This document shows, piece after piece, positions 19,629 through 28,882 of a DNA stretch of 51,320 nucleotides (position 1 is the stretch's first letter; the number at the start of each line of letters is the position of its first letter). The position numbers and the translations under genes are program-made. Location of the stretch: the NCBI GenBank assembly GCA_029259895.1, contig JAJDEG010000547.1, positions 1 to 51,320 on the forward strand, in the 5' to 3' direction. The notes under the pieces were generated by a model. The model saw only the letters and a program-made list of their open reading frames with translations, searched no databases and had not been told where the DNA came from. The DNA is from Planctomycetota bacterium (GTDB lineage: Bacteria; Planctomycetota; Planctomycetia; Pirellulales; PLA5).

Positions 19629-20027
19629 GTGACCGCCATGGAACTCTCGCTGTTTCTCGCCAAGCTGCTGGGCATCTACCTATTGATCGTGGCGACCGTA
19701 TTCGCCGTGCGCCGTCGGGAAATGTCGCGGGTCGTCGACAACTTTTTCGCTAGTCGTTCGTTGGTGTTCTTGAGCGGGCTGCTCGCGCTCGCGACGGGAA
19801 TCGCGATGGCCGTCGGCCATTGCGTGTGGGAGTGGAATTGGCGCGGGATGATTACGGTGTTCGGATATCTCTCCATCGCGAAGGGCGTCGTCCGCATCGG
19901 CTGGCCGGCCGTGCCGCAACGGGCGGTCGGTGTGCTCCTCAATGGCTCGGCGTTTTGGATCTGGATCGGCATGGCGTTGGTGCTGGGCGGTTACTTGACC
20001 TGGGCGGGCTTCACGCTTGAGCGATGA
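19629..20027 (+). CDS. Small integral membrane protein (about four TM segments)
   Basis: Hydrophobic segments LAKLLGIYLLIVATVFAV, VFLSGLLALATGIAMAVGH, GVLLNGSAFWIWIGMALVLGGYLTW. Confidence 0.6.
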   Translation: MTAMELSLFLAKLLGIYLLIVATVFAVRRREMSRVVDNFFASRSLVFLSGLLALATGIAMAVGHCVWEWNWRGMITVFGYLSIAKGVVRIGWPAVPQRAVGVLLNGSAFWIWIGMALVLGGYLTWAGFTLER

Positions 20028-20158
20028 ACCACACCGAACGACCGGCCTGCGAATCGACGCTCCTTACGTCGCAGCGCTAGCATGCATGCGCACGTACGTC
20101 GCCGCCGCCCATCGGCTATTTCGGCAGAGGACTGCGGACGACCGTTGCTGAAACGACA

Positions 20159-20818
20159 TCACCCGTTTTCGAGCACCCACTGAACGGCCTGGCGGCTCAA
20201 TTCGGCGGCGTTTTTCGCGCCGAGCTTGCGTTTGATGTTTTCTCGGTGCGTGTCGATCGTGTGCGTGCTCAGGTGAAGTTTTTCGGCAATCACGCCGCTG
20301 GTCAGTCCCTCGCCGATCATGCGGAGGATTTCCAACTCGCGGTCCGTGAGTTGCTCTACGGGCGACTTCGTTTTGTCCGCTCTGCCGAGCGCCTGGCTGA
20401 CCAGCCGCTTGGCGATCTCCGGGCTTACGTACCGTTCTCCGGCAAGCACCGCGCGGATCGCATCGAGCAACTTGGCGTTCGATTCCTGTTTGTTCAGGTA
20501 GCCCAGCGCGCCGGCCCGCAAAGCGCGTTCGGCGTACAGCGACTCTTGGTAACCCGAAACTACCAGCATCTTGACGGCCGGGTGGCGCGACGTGACTTGC
20601 TTGATTACGTCGATACCGTGCCCACTCTTCAGAGAAATATCGACGATGACCAGGTCGGGGCCGGTTTCTTTCACGAGGGCGAGGGCTTCCTCCTCCGTCG
20701 CCGCCTCGCCCACCACTTGCAGGTCTTGCTGCGTCGAAACGCGCAGCGCCAACCCTTCGCGAACCAGCGGATGGTCGTCGACGATCAGAATCCTCGCGGG
20801 CGGTGGGCGATTCGCCAC
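20159..20818 (-). CDS. NarL/FixJ-family response regulator (REC + LuxR-type HTH)
   Basis: ILIVDDHPLVREGL, DLVIVDISLKSGHG, LTDRELEILRMIGEGLTSGVIAEKLHLSTHTIDTHRENIKRKLG. Confidence 0.95.
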   Translation of the reverse strand: MANRPPPARILIVDDHPLVREGLALRVSTQQDLQVVGEAATEEEALALVKETGPDLVIVDISLKSGHGIDVIKQVTSRHPAVKMLVVSGYQESLYAERALRAGALGYLNKQESNAKLLDAIRAVLAGERYVSPEIAKRLVSQALGRADKTKSPVEQLTDRELEILRMIGEGLTSGVIAEKLHLSTHTIDTHRENIKRKLGAKNAAELSRQAVQWVLENG

Positions 20819-20824
20819 GATCGG

Positions 20825-23374
20825 CTACCTCGGCAGTGGAACGGTACATGTTATCGACACGCCGCCCTCGGGACGTCGCGCTATGCGGAGCGTGCCGCCG
20901 ATCATCCCGGCGCGGTAATTCATGATTTCCAAGCCGAAACCGTGTTTTGTTCCCGAAAGATTCCGCCGGGCTACGGAGACAGGGTCCAATCCGACGCCAT
21001 TATCGCTCACCTCAAGAACAATCTCGTCGTTGGCCTGCTTGAGAGAGATAACGACCTGGTCGGCCCGGCTATGCCGCAAGGCGTTATTCACGGCTTCCTG
21101 GGCAATGCGATACAGATGGGTGGCCGCGGTATTATTGAACACGGCGACGGCGGCGGGGCACTCGAAGCGGCAAGCGATCGTTTGCTGTGCGTCCGTCGCG
21201 GCGGCGAGTTCCTCGAGCGCGGACGTCAGCCCCTCGGCGGCGATCTGGACCGGCATGATGCCGTGGGAGAGTTGCTGAACGTGGCGATTCGTCGCGCCCA
21301 GCCCCGCCGACAGCCGGCCGGCCGTCAGACGCAGGCGCGACAACGCGGCCTCGTCAAGGAGCCAATGCCCGCTTGGATCGGTTGCTTTTCGCGGAGTATG
21401 ATCGAGAAGTTCGACCAGCGTGCCGGCGAACAAGGCGAGGCCGGTCAGTTCCTGTCCGGTGCCGTCGTGCAGTTCCTGTCCGATACGGCGTTGTTCGGCA
21501 ACGGAGGCTTCCAGCACCTGCGCTTCAAGTTTCTTGCGGCGTGAAATGTCGCGGATGATGCCGGTGAACAGGCTCAAATGATCGACCTGGCTAACCGCCA
21601 GGTCCGCCGGAAAGGTCGAGCCATCCTTGCGCAGCGCGGCCACTTCTCTGCCCGCGCCGATGATCCGGGCTTCGCCGGTCCGCAGATAGCGGGCGATGTA
21701 ACCATCGTGTTCGTCGTGGTAGGGTCGCGGCATGAGCATGTTGACGTTTCGCCCGAGTAGCTCGTCCCGTGCGTAGCCGAACATGCGCTCCGTGGCCAGA
21801 TTTACCGACATCACGATGCCGCGCTCGTCGATCGTGATGATCGCATCGGTCGCCGTGTTCAGAATGGCGCGCAACTGCTCTTCACTCTCGCGAAGCGCCT
21901 TCGCGGCGCGCTTACGCTCGGTGATGTCGCGATGGATTGAGACGAAGTTCGTGCGGTGGCCGGCAGTGTCCCAAAGCGGCGTGATGAACAGTTCGGCGTC
22001 GTACGGCGCGCCGTCCTTACGTTGATTGACCAATTCGGCAATGCACGAGCGGCCCCCGGTCAATTCCCGCTTGATGTAGTCCAGCGTTTCGCGGCTGGTG
22101 CCGGTCCCCTGGAGCATGCGCGGCGACTGGCCGATCAGTTCGTCGGCCGTATAGCCGGTGATGCGGCATAGGGCTTCATTGACGAACAGGATAATCGGCC
22201 CCGGCCAATCCAAATCGTCACCGGTGATCATTACGCCTTCGCCTAGATGCGAGATCGCTTTTGCCAGCAGCGTAATCTCGTGCGTGCGCTGGCTGACGCG
22301 CCGATCCAGTTCCGCGTTGAGTTGGTTGAGCGCCGCTTCCGCTTCTTTGCGCTCGGTGATATCGCGGAGCAAGCCATCGTAGCCGATCAAGCGGTCCCGG
22401 TCGTCGTGTTGGGGCGACACGGTGTTCAGCGCCCAGCGCATCGCCCCGTCCTTGCGGCAAATGCGGTGTTCGATCGGCGTTGCGTCCTCGCCCGACAGAA
22501 TGCGCGTTGCTTGTTGCTCGACGACGGCGCGGTCTTCGGGCGGGACCATCGCGATCCACAGCAGCGGGTTGGCGGCGAACTCCCGCGGCGTATAGCCGGT
22601 CACCGCCTCGCAGTTCGCGCCGTGGGTCGTTTCCGCGGCCCGCCCATGTTCCACTCGCACGCGATAAATGTAATCGGTCACGGCTTCGGTCAATCGCCGG
22701 TACCGTTGTTCGCTTTCTTCAAGTTGCCGCCGCACGCGTCTGGCGTCGGTAATGTCGACGAGCGCCGTTCGGCAGCGGAGCTCGTGCTCGGCACCAAAGG
22801 CGATGCTCTCCAGCCGCACGACCACGGCGGCGCCGTCGGCCTTGTGCATCTCGACGTCGCACGTCTGTTTCGCCTCGCTGGAAAAGACCGCTTGAAGGTG
22901 CAGGTAACAGTCGTCCTGAGATCCGCGGGCCGCGAAGCTCGCGAGGTTCTTCGCCAGCAGCGATTGACGTTCGACGCCCAGCATCGTGGCGGCCGTCAGG
23001 TTGGCTTCGGCGATTTTGCCATCCTTATTCAGCGTCACGTACCCGACGGGAGCGAACTCGTACAGGTCGGCATAGCGATCGCGAGCGTGGGCAAGCTCCA
23101 CCTGGGCCTGGCGAAGCTCTTCGTTCTGGATCTCCAACTCCATCTGGTAGACATTCAGTTCTTGGACGAGCGCCTGCACGTCCTGTGTCGGCAAAGTCGG
23201 ACTATCCGCCGGCTTGGCGCGCAGCAACTGCTCGGCGCGGTGGCGAAGCGCGGTCGCTCGCTGGGTTCCATCGTCGTTTTGCTTCTCGCGCATGGGGGCT
23301 TTCTGTGCAACGCAAGTAACCGTCAATTCAGGAATCGACGCCTTCTCCGTTTTGTCGCGAGCGTCGATCTGCAT
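20825..23374 (-). CDS. Multi-PAS sensor histidine kinase (HisKA_3 type)
   Basis: Repeated PAS/PAC units, VAEQRRIGQELHDGTGQELTGLALFAGTL (H-box), EAVNNALRHSRADQVVISL...VSDNGVGLD; start may be internal Met (about 23293). Confidence 0.93.
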   Translation of the reverse strand: MQIDARDKTEKASIPELTVTCVAQKAPMREKQNDDGTQRATALRHRAEQLLRAKPADSPTLPTQDVQALVQELNVYQMELEIQNEELRQAQVELAHARDRYADLYEFAPVGYVTLNKDGKIAEANLTAATMLGVERQSLLAKNLASFAARGSQDDCYLHLQAVFSSEAKQTCDVEMHKADGAAVVVRLESIAFGAEHELRCRTALVDITDARRVRRQLEESEQRYRRLTEAVTDYIYRVRVEHGRAAETTHGANCEAVTGYTPREFAANPLLWIAMVPPEDRAVVEQQATRILSGEDATPIEHRICRKDGAMRWALNTVSPQHDDRDRLIGYDGLLRDITERKEAEAALNQLNAELDRRVSQRTHEITLLAKAISHLGEGVMITGDDLDWPGPIILFVNEALCRITGYTADELIGQSPRMLQGTGTSRETLDYIKRELTGGRSCIAELVNQRKDGAPYDAELFITPLWDTAGHRTNFVSIHRDITERKRAAKALRESEEQLRAILNTATDAIITIDERGIVMSVNLATERMFGYARDELLGRNVNMLMPRPYHDEHDGYIARYLRTGEARIIGAGREVAALRKDGSTFPADLAVSQVDHLSLFTGIIRDISRRKKLEAQVLEASVAEQRRIGQELHDGTGQELTGLALFAGTLVELLDHTPRKATDPSGHWLLDEAALSRLRLTAGRLSAGLGATNRHVQQLSHGIMPVQIAAEGLTSALEELAAATDAQQTIACRFECPAAVAVFNNTAATHLYRIAQEAVNNALRHSRADQVVISLKQANDEIVLEVSDNGVGLDPVSVARRNLSGTKHGFGLEIMNYRAGMIGGTLRIARRPEGGVSITCTVPLPR

Positions 23375-23407
23375 GCGACAGCGCGCCGTCCGGTCTCACT
23401 CTCCGCA

Positions 23408-26389
23408 TTATGTGCTCACCTTTACCTCTAAAGCCAGCAGGATTCGTTCGGGCGCGCCCGCCGTTTGCTGCAAGCGCCGCGCGTTGAGAAGCACGACGCG
23501 GCGGCCGAGTTTGGGAATCTCGGCCTCGACTTCATAATTCTCGAATTCCTCGTTCTTGGGCAGGATCTCTTCCAACAGTTCGCGGAGCCGCGGAACGTCC
23601 CACTGGCCGATGCCGAGTTCGTAGATCAATTCCCCTTCGGTCTGCTTCGCACTGGTCTGGAACGCGCGATAAAAGGAGCGATTCGCGGAAACGACGTGCA
23701 ACTGGCCGTCAAGCACAAGCAGCGGCTCGCGGACGGTATCGACGATGCCCTGGAAGTAGGCGATCGCCCGCTCGCTGGCCTTGAGTCGTCCGATGTCGAC
23801 GAACGTCAGCACGACGCCGTCGATGACGTTTTCGGCCGTCCGATAAGGCATGATCCGCATCAAGTAGCAGCCGCCGTCGTGGGTCTCGACTTCGTCCTCC
23901 TTGGATACGAGCGTCTTGAGCACCCCGGCGCAATTGGCCGCTAGATCGTCGACCTTGAGTTTCGAGGCCAATTCGGAGATCGGCCGGCCGACGTCCGTCG
24001 GACGAAGCATCACCAGCCGCTTCGCCCGGTCGGTGAACCGCTTGATGTTCAGGTCGGCATCCAGGAATACGGTGGCGATATCGGTGCTGTTGAGCAGGTT
24101 TTGCATGTCGTCGTTGGCTTGCGACAGATCGTCCAATTTTGACTGCAACTCGGCGTTGACCGTCGTCAATTCTTCGTTGAGCGATTGCATCTCTTCTTTC
24201 GACGTTTCCAACTCTTCGTTCGTGCTTTGCAGTTCCTCGTTGGTCGATTGCAATTCCTCGTTGGTAGACTTGAGTTCTTCGTTCGACGTTTCCAATTCCT
24301 CGAGCGTCGTCTGCTGGGATTCCTTGAGGTATCGAAGTTCCTTCTCCAATTGCCCGATACGACCTTCGTCCTCGTCGACGGGTTTGCGCGAACGTTCGCT
24401 GTCGGCAAGTTCCGCGGAAACCGGCGGCGCGGGGCGGAACGTCACCAGCAGCAATCCGCGAATCGATTCCGGCTCGGAGATTGGCGCCACCGTCAAGTTG
24501 ACCCGCACGAATTCGCCGTTGGCTTTCACGCGGACGTCCTCGCGGGTGACTTCCGCTCCTATTCTGACGCACTCGCGCAGCGCGGCCGCCAAGTCGAATT
24601 GCAGACCCTCGCGGGCCATTTCCAAAACGTTATTCCTCGGCTGGCCCGCGGCAGGTTCGAGATACGCGCCGGTGCGTCCATGGATGTAGACGATATCGCC
24701 GCGGGGATTTACGACGACGCTGGCCGGTGCGAACCGGCCCAACAGCAACCGCTCGATCAGCGTAGAGACGTGGGCCTCCTTGATATACGGCGCGCCGGCC
24801 GTCGGAGCCGCGGCCCCTTCGTCGCCGGTAAGCGGTTGGGCGGGAATCTCCGGCAGCGCGCGAAGCGCCGAGACACTTTCCTTGCGGCGGAATACCTTCC
24901 ATCGCTTGTCGAATGTCTCGAACAAGTCCGTAAACGTGCCGACCGTCTCCGACGGCCCGAGAAACAGCAGGCCGTCGGGCTTGAGCGCATAATGAAAGAT
25001 CGGCAGCAGCCGCCGCTGCAAGTCGGAGTTCAGGTAGATCAGCAGGTTGCGGCAGCAGAGGACGTCGAGTTTCGTAAACGGCGGATCCCTAATCACGTTC
25101 TGCGGCGCGAAGACGACCATCTCGCGGATTTCCTTGCGGATGCGGTACGCGCCGTCATCGTGAGTGAAATAGCGTTCGAGGCGCGCGGGCGAGACGTCCA
25201 CCGCGATGCCCTCGGGATATCGTCCGGCGCGAGCCGTTTCGATCGCGTCAGCGTCCAGATCCGTGCCGAACACCTGAACGTCGATGTGCCGATTCAGCGC
25301 GTCCATGCATTCCCGCAACACGATGGCCAGGCTGAACGCTTCTTCGCCGGTTGCGCAGCCGGGAACCCATGCCCGCACGGTGTAGTTATCGGGCCGCGAC
25401 CGGAGCAGTTTTTTGAGGTGCGCGCCGAGCGCGCTCCATGCTTCCGCGTCGCGAAAAAAATTCGTGACGCTGATCAATAATTCCTTGAATAAGACGTCGA
25501 TTTCGTGCGGATTCTCTTGCAGGTAGCGGACGTATTGGTTGGGATTATTGATTTGATGTACGTTCATCCGCCGTTCGATGCGGCGGTGGATGGTGTTGCT
25601 CTTGTATGCTGAGAAGTCGTGACCGGTGCGGCCGCGCAGCAGCACGAAGATCTTCTGCATCGGTTCTGCGGGCACGGACGGAACTTCGGAATCGGCCTTT
25701 GCGGTGGCCAAATACGGTCCCTTGGCATAGGCGATCAGTCGATTCGGCATCGCCGTCGGCGGCAGCACGTAGTCGGCCAGGCCGGTCGCAATGGCGCTGG
25801 ACGGCATGCCGGCGTACTTCGCCGACTGGGGCTGTTGCACCATCGCCATCCCCGAATCGCCTTTGATGGCCTTCAATCCCAGCGTGCCATCGGTTCCGGT
25901 GCCTGACAGCACGATGCAGATCGCCCGTTCCTTCTGGTCTTCGGCCAGCGAACGAAAGAAATAATCGATGGGCAGCCGCGGCGCTGTTTTCGCGTCGGCC
26001 TCCATCCTGTGTAGCGTGCCGCCGAGAATCGCCAGGTGCCCGCCCGGCGGTCCGACATATACGTGGTTGGGCTGTAACTTCGTGCCGTCGGCTGCTTCGA
26101 CGACGGGCATTTCCGTCTCTTTGCCCAAGAGTTCCGGCAGCAAACTGGTGTGTCCGGGATGCTGGTGCGTTACGACGACAAACGCCATCCCGGTTTCGGC
26201 CGGCATATGCTCGAACAGTTCTTCGAGCGCTTCCAGCCCCCCGGCGGACGCACCAATGCCAACGACGGGCATGCTGGGCTTGGCCGCAGCAATCGTAGAC
26301 GCTTCGCCTGCTTCATGCTCGGCGCGCCGCCGCTTGGCGGTTGCGTTGCCGCTCGTCGTTTTCCGCTTGGTGGCTTTCTTTCTCGCCAT
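23408..26389 (-). CDS. CheB/CheR/PAS hybrid chemotaxis-like protein
   Basis: CheB methylesterase (VVGIGASAGGLEALEELFEHM...VTHQHPGHTSLLPELLG), CheR (FRDAEAW...VWAPGCATGEEAFSLAIVLREC...DLDADAIETAR), coiled-coil STNEELQ repeats, PAS. Confidence 0.95.
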   Translation of the reverse strand: MARKKATKRKTTSGNATAKRRRAEHEAGEASTIAAAKPSMPVVGIGASAGGLEALEELFEHMPAETGMAFVVVTHQHPGHTSLLPELLGKETEMPVVEAADGTKLQPNHVYVGPPGGHLAILGGTLHRMEADAKTAPRLPIDYFFRSLAEDQKERAICIVLSGTGTDGTLGLKAIKGDSGMAMVQQPQSAKYAGMPSSAIATGLADYVLPPTAMPNRLIAYAKGPYLATAKADSEVPSVPAEPMQKIFVLLRGRTGHDFSAYKSNTIHRRIERRMNVHQINNPNQYVRYLQENPHEIDVLFKELLISVTNFFRDAEAWSALGAHLKKLLRSRPDNYTVRAWVPGCATGEEAFSLAIVLRECMDALNRHIDVQVFGTDLDADAIETARAGRYPEGIAVDVSPARLERYFTHDDGAYRIRKEIREMVVFAPQNVIRDPPFTKLDVLCCRNLLIYLNSDLQRRLLPIFHYALKPDGLLFLGPSETVGTFTDLFETFDKRWKVFRRKESVSALRALPEIPAQPLTGDEGAAAPTAGAPYIKEAHVSTLIERLLLGRFAPASVVVNPRGDIVYIHGRTGAYLEPAAGQPRNNVLEMAREGLQFDLAAALRECVRIGAEVTREDVRVKANGEFVRVNLTVAPISEPESIRGLLLVTFRPAPPVSAELADSERSRKPVDEDEGRIGQLEKELRYLKESQQTTLEELETSNEELKSTNEELQSTNEELQSTNEELETSKEEMQSLNEELTTVNAELQSKLDDLSQANDDMQNLLNSTDIATVFLDADLNIKRFTDRAKRLVMLRPTDVGRPISELASKLKVDDLAANCAGVLKTLVSKEDEVETHDGGCYLMRIMPYRTAENVIDGVVLTFVDIGRLKASERAIAYFQGIVDTVREPLLVLDGQLHVVSANRSFYRAFQTSAKQTEGELIYELGIGQWDVPRLRELLEEILPKNEEFENYEVEAEIPKLGRRVVLLNARRLQQTAGAPERILLALEVKVST
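24180..24300 (-). repeat. In-gene 21-nt tandem repeats encoding STNEELQ/TSNEEL heptads
   Basis: EELETSNEELKSTNEELQSTNEELQSTNEELETSKEEMQSLNEEL. Confidence 0.85.
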
Positions 26390-26491
26390 GCGTGCAATCC
26401 CTGCGCGATCCTCCCGGCGACGGTGAGACTCCGCTCATTCTAGCACGCTGGGTTACATGCACACGAGGTGAGCGTCGCCGCTTCGGTCCGA

Positions 26492-26510
26492 CATGGCGGA
26501 ATCCGCCATG
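26492..26510. promoter_or_regulatory. Perfect 9-bp-arm palindrome CATGGCGGA-A-TCCGCCATG in the divergent intergenic region
   Basis: Read directly; lies between the minus-strand CheBR operon start (26389) and plus-strand receiver start (26690). Confidence 0.5.
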
Positions 26511-26689
26511 CCGGAATGGTTGATCTCTCGATTTCGGATGCACGGGCGGTACGCCAGAATCACTTATCCCGGCTCAGACGCGTGAGTTTACGCGACGGAT
26601 AGCCTGATCGCCGGGGCTGCAGTGGATGTGGTCGAGCGAAAGCGCGAAGTTCGCCTGGAGCGATGACCGTCAAAAGGAATGAGGACGAC

Positions 26690-27277
26690 ATGCGAATTCT
26701 TATGGCCGATCCGAACGAGACGTTTTTGGAAGTCTTGCAGTCTTACTTGTGGAACCGTGGGCACGAAGCCGAGATCGCTATCGATGGGCTGGAATGTATC
26801 GCCATGTTGCGTGACTTCGTGCCCGATGTACTCGTCATGGAGCGCGACTTGCGCTGGGGCGGTTGCGATGGAGTGTTAACGCGGATGAGCGAAGAGCCGT
26901 CGCTGGCGAAGATTCCCACGATCCTGACGGCGGACAACGGCGCGCCGAACGCTTCTCGCGCCTTTGTCGTGCCTCAGCACGCCCCAATCGTGGGCTGGCT
27001 GTACAAGCCGTTTCGGCTCGTGGAATTGTTGGCCAGCGTCACTTTGGCCCAGCGATGGCCACGAACCGAAGGAAAACGGCTTTGCGGAACCGCGGAGGCC
27101 GTGCAGCGAAGCGGCCGTGAGCGAGAGCACCCCTTGGCCTTCGCAGCGCCAAACGGCGAACGATGCGGCGGCGACGGCTTTGGCTTCCGACCGGTCCGAT
27201 TGACGACCTCTTCCAAGAACGTGAAAGGAGCGTCCTGTGGCATTGGCTGCCGAGAAAGAGATGACCCGTTTGCGTGA
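26690..27277 (+). CDS. Stand-alone receiver-like protein with Glu at the phosphoacceptor position
   Basis: MRILMADPNETFLEVLQSYLWNRGHEAEIAIDGLECIAMLRDFVPDVLVMERDLRWGGCDGVL...GWLYKPFRLVELLASV. Confidence 0.8.
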   Translation: MRILMADPNETFLEVLQSYLWNRGHEAEIAIDGLECIAMLRDFVPDVLVMERDLRWGGCDGVLTRMSEEPSLAKIPTILTADNGAPNASRAFVVPQHAPIVGWLYKPFRLVELLASVTLAQRWPRTEGKRLCGTAEAVQRSGREREHPLAFAAPNGERCGGDGFGFRPVRLTTSSKNVKGASCGIGCRERDDPFA

Positions 27278-27371
27278 AATGTCGGGAAGTGTAGCGATCG
27301 CCGGAAACCTGGTTTGGCGGTTGTGTTGTGCCAGATAAGGGCAGTTGCGAGTCACTAAGGAGGAACCTGCC

Positions 27372-27677
27372 ATGCGTTTAACGACAGCGTCCGTCCAAAA
27401 CCGCCAGTCGATTGCCGAGACGTCCGGCGTTTCCTTTGCCGAACCCGAGCCTTGCGAGGCGCTCGACAAGTCAGCGATCGCCGACTTGAGCGCCGGGCTG
27501 ATCGACGAGATGACGCGCGACGAACTCGTGCGGGTGATTATTTCCGCGGACGTGCCTGTCCTCCGTCACACCGACGTTCGCGAGCATCTCGCGTTCTTCG
27601 ACCGAGAAACGCTCACCCGCTTGGCGCATCTCGCCCGGCAGTGTTGCCAAAACCAAGGACGTAGGTCCGTTGTGTAA
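27372..27677 (+). CDS. Hypothetical small protein
   Basis: RBS aaggagg before ATG 27372; MRLTTASVQNRQSIAETSG...LIDEMTRDELVRVIISADVPVLRHTDVREHLAFFDRETLTRLAHLARQCC. Confidence 0.65.
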   Translation: MRLTTASVQNRQSIAETSGVSFAEPEPCEALDKSAIADLSAGLIDEMTRDELVRVIISADVPVLRHTDVREHLAFFDRETLTRLAHLARQCCQNQGRRSVV

Positions 27678-27724
27678 CGGATCGAATTCATTCGTTTTTT
27701 GTCGATCGAGTAAAGGAGTTTCCC

Positions 27725-28195
27725 ATGACGACTGCACTTTCTACGCGCGTTTCCAAGGCCCTAAGCCCTCTGTTTCGACGCGATCCGTTCGCAAACTTTC
27801 AGCGCGAAATGGACGATTTGCTGAGGCGCGTCAAGACGGATTGGAACGGCGACTGGCCCGTCGAACCGTTCTCGCCGTCGGTCGACCTCTCCGAGACCGA
27901 CGACGCCTTGCAGGTCCGCATGGACGTGCCGGGCATGAAGCCGGACGAAATTGACATCGAGGTCTCGGGAAACACGATTCGCATCAGCGGCGAGCATCAG
28001 GAAGAGAAGGAGGAAAAGGGGATAACGTTTTATCGCATGGAGCGTCGCAGCGGCTCCTTCACCCGTGCTTTGGCGTTACCCGCCGCCGTGAAGGAGGACG
28101 AGGTGAAGGCCGAATGCGAGGACGGCGTGCTGACGATCACGCTGCCCAAGACGGAAGCGGCCAAGACGCAGAAGATCAAGGTCGCCGCGAAGTAG
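27725..28195 (+). CDS. Hsp20/alpha-crystallin family small heat-shock protein
   Basis: ALQVRMDVPGMKPDEIDIEVSGNTIRISGEHQEEKEEKG...RRSGSFTRALALPAAVKEDEVKAECEDGVLTITLPK. Confidence 0.96.
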   Translation: MTTALSTRVSKALSPLFRRDPFANFQREMDDLLRRVKTDWNGDWPVEPFSPSVDLSETDDALQVRMDVPGMKPDEIDIEVSGNTIRISGEHQEEKEEKGITFYRMERRSGSFTRALALPAAVKEDEVKAECEDGVLTITLPKTEAAKTQKIKVAAK

Positions 28196-28213
28196 CAACG
28201 TGGCGGTTGCGAA

Positions 28214-28245
28214 GCCTGCTCCGCCACTCGCCCGGCGGAGCAGGC
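28214..28245. terminator. Perfect 12-bp stem / 8-nt loop hairpin downstream of hsp20
   Basis: GCCTGCTCCGCC-actcgccc-GGCGGAGCAGGC; no clear U-tract. Confidence 0.55.
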
Positions 28246-28309
28246 ATTATGTCGCACCGATGTCGCTGCACGGGCAACGTCTGACCAAATTACACAGGAG
28301 GCCCACGGC

Positions 28310-28579
28310 ATGTTGGACCAAGACACACTGGAAGCCCGTGTCGAAAGCAGGGGAGCGCGGCGAGTCGACGCCGTGGCCGACGCTGCTCGGCAGCAACTGC
28401 GAGCCAGCACGTGTCCAAGCGTGCGCAATGTTCGGTGCGAACACCACGAAGGAGTGCTCGTGTTGCGCGGCCGCGTGTCGTCGTATTACCACAAACAAAT
28501 GGCCCAAGAGGCCGTTCGCAGACTACGCGGCGTCGAGGAAATCTGCAATGTCGTAGAAGTCGTCCTGCCGGTCAGTTAG
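28310..28579 (+). CDS. BON-domain protein
   Basis: VRNVRCEHHEGVLVLRGRVSSYYHKQMAQEAVRRLRGVEEICNVVEVVLPVS; RBS aggagg. Confidence 0.82.
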   Translation: MLDQDTLEARVESRGARRVDAVADAARQQLRASTCPSVRNVRCEHHEGVLVLRGRVSSYYHKQMAQEAVRRLRGVEEICNVVEVVLPVS

Positions 28580-28652
28580 TCGGCGTGTTGCGAGCACATT
28601 CAGCTCATATCAATTCCAGTCGGTTGTCGGACACGTTTTCAGGAGGATCGTC

Positions 28653-28847
28653 ATGTTGGTACTTTGCCGAAAACGCGGCGAACAGATCATCGTCGGTGGC
28701 GACATCGAAGTAACAATTGTCGAGATCAACGGCGATCGCGTGCGGCTCGGCGTGAACGCGCCGCTAAGCGTGCGCGTCGACCGCCGCGAAGTTCACGATC
28801 GACGCTTGAAGGAACGCAGCGCCGCATGCGAGGCGACGACGTCGTAA
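28653..28847 (+). CDS. csrA: Carbon storage regulator CsrA
   Basis: MLVLCRKRGEQIIVGGDIEVTIVEINGDRVRLGVNAPLSVRVDRREV. Confidence 0.95.
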   Translation: MLVLCRKRGEQIIVGGDIEVTIVEINGDRVRLGVNAPLSVRVDRREVHDRRLKERSAACEATTS

Positions 28848-28882
28848 GGCAGGAAAGCAATTCTTTTGCGGGAGTTCAAGGA

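Noticed and set aside
24180-24300. 21-nt tandem repeats as CRISPR or satellite
   Set aside because: In-frame coding heptads of the CheBR coiled coil; degenerate, no spacers.
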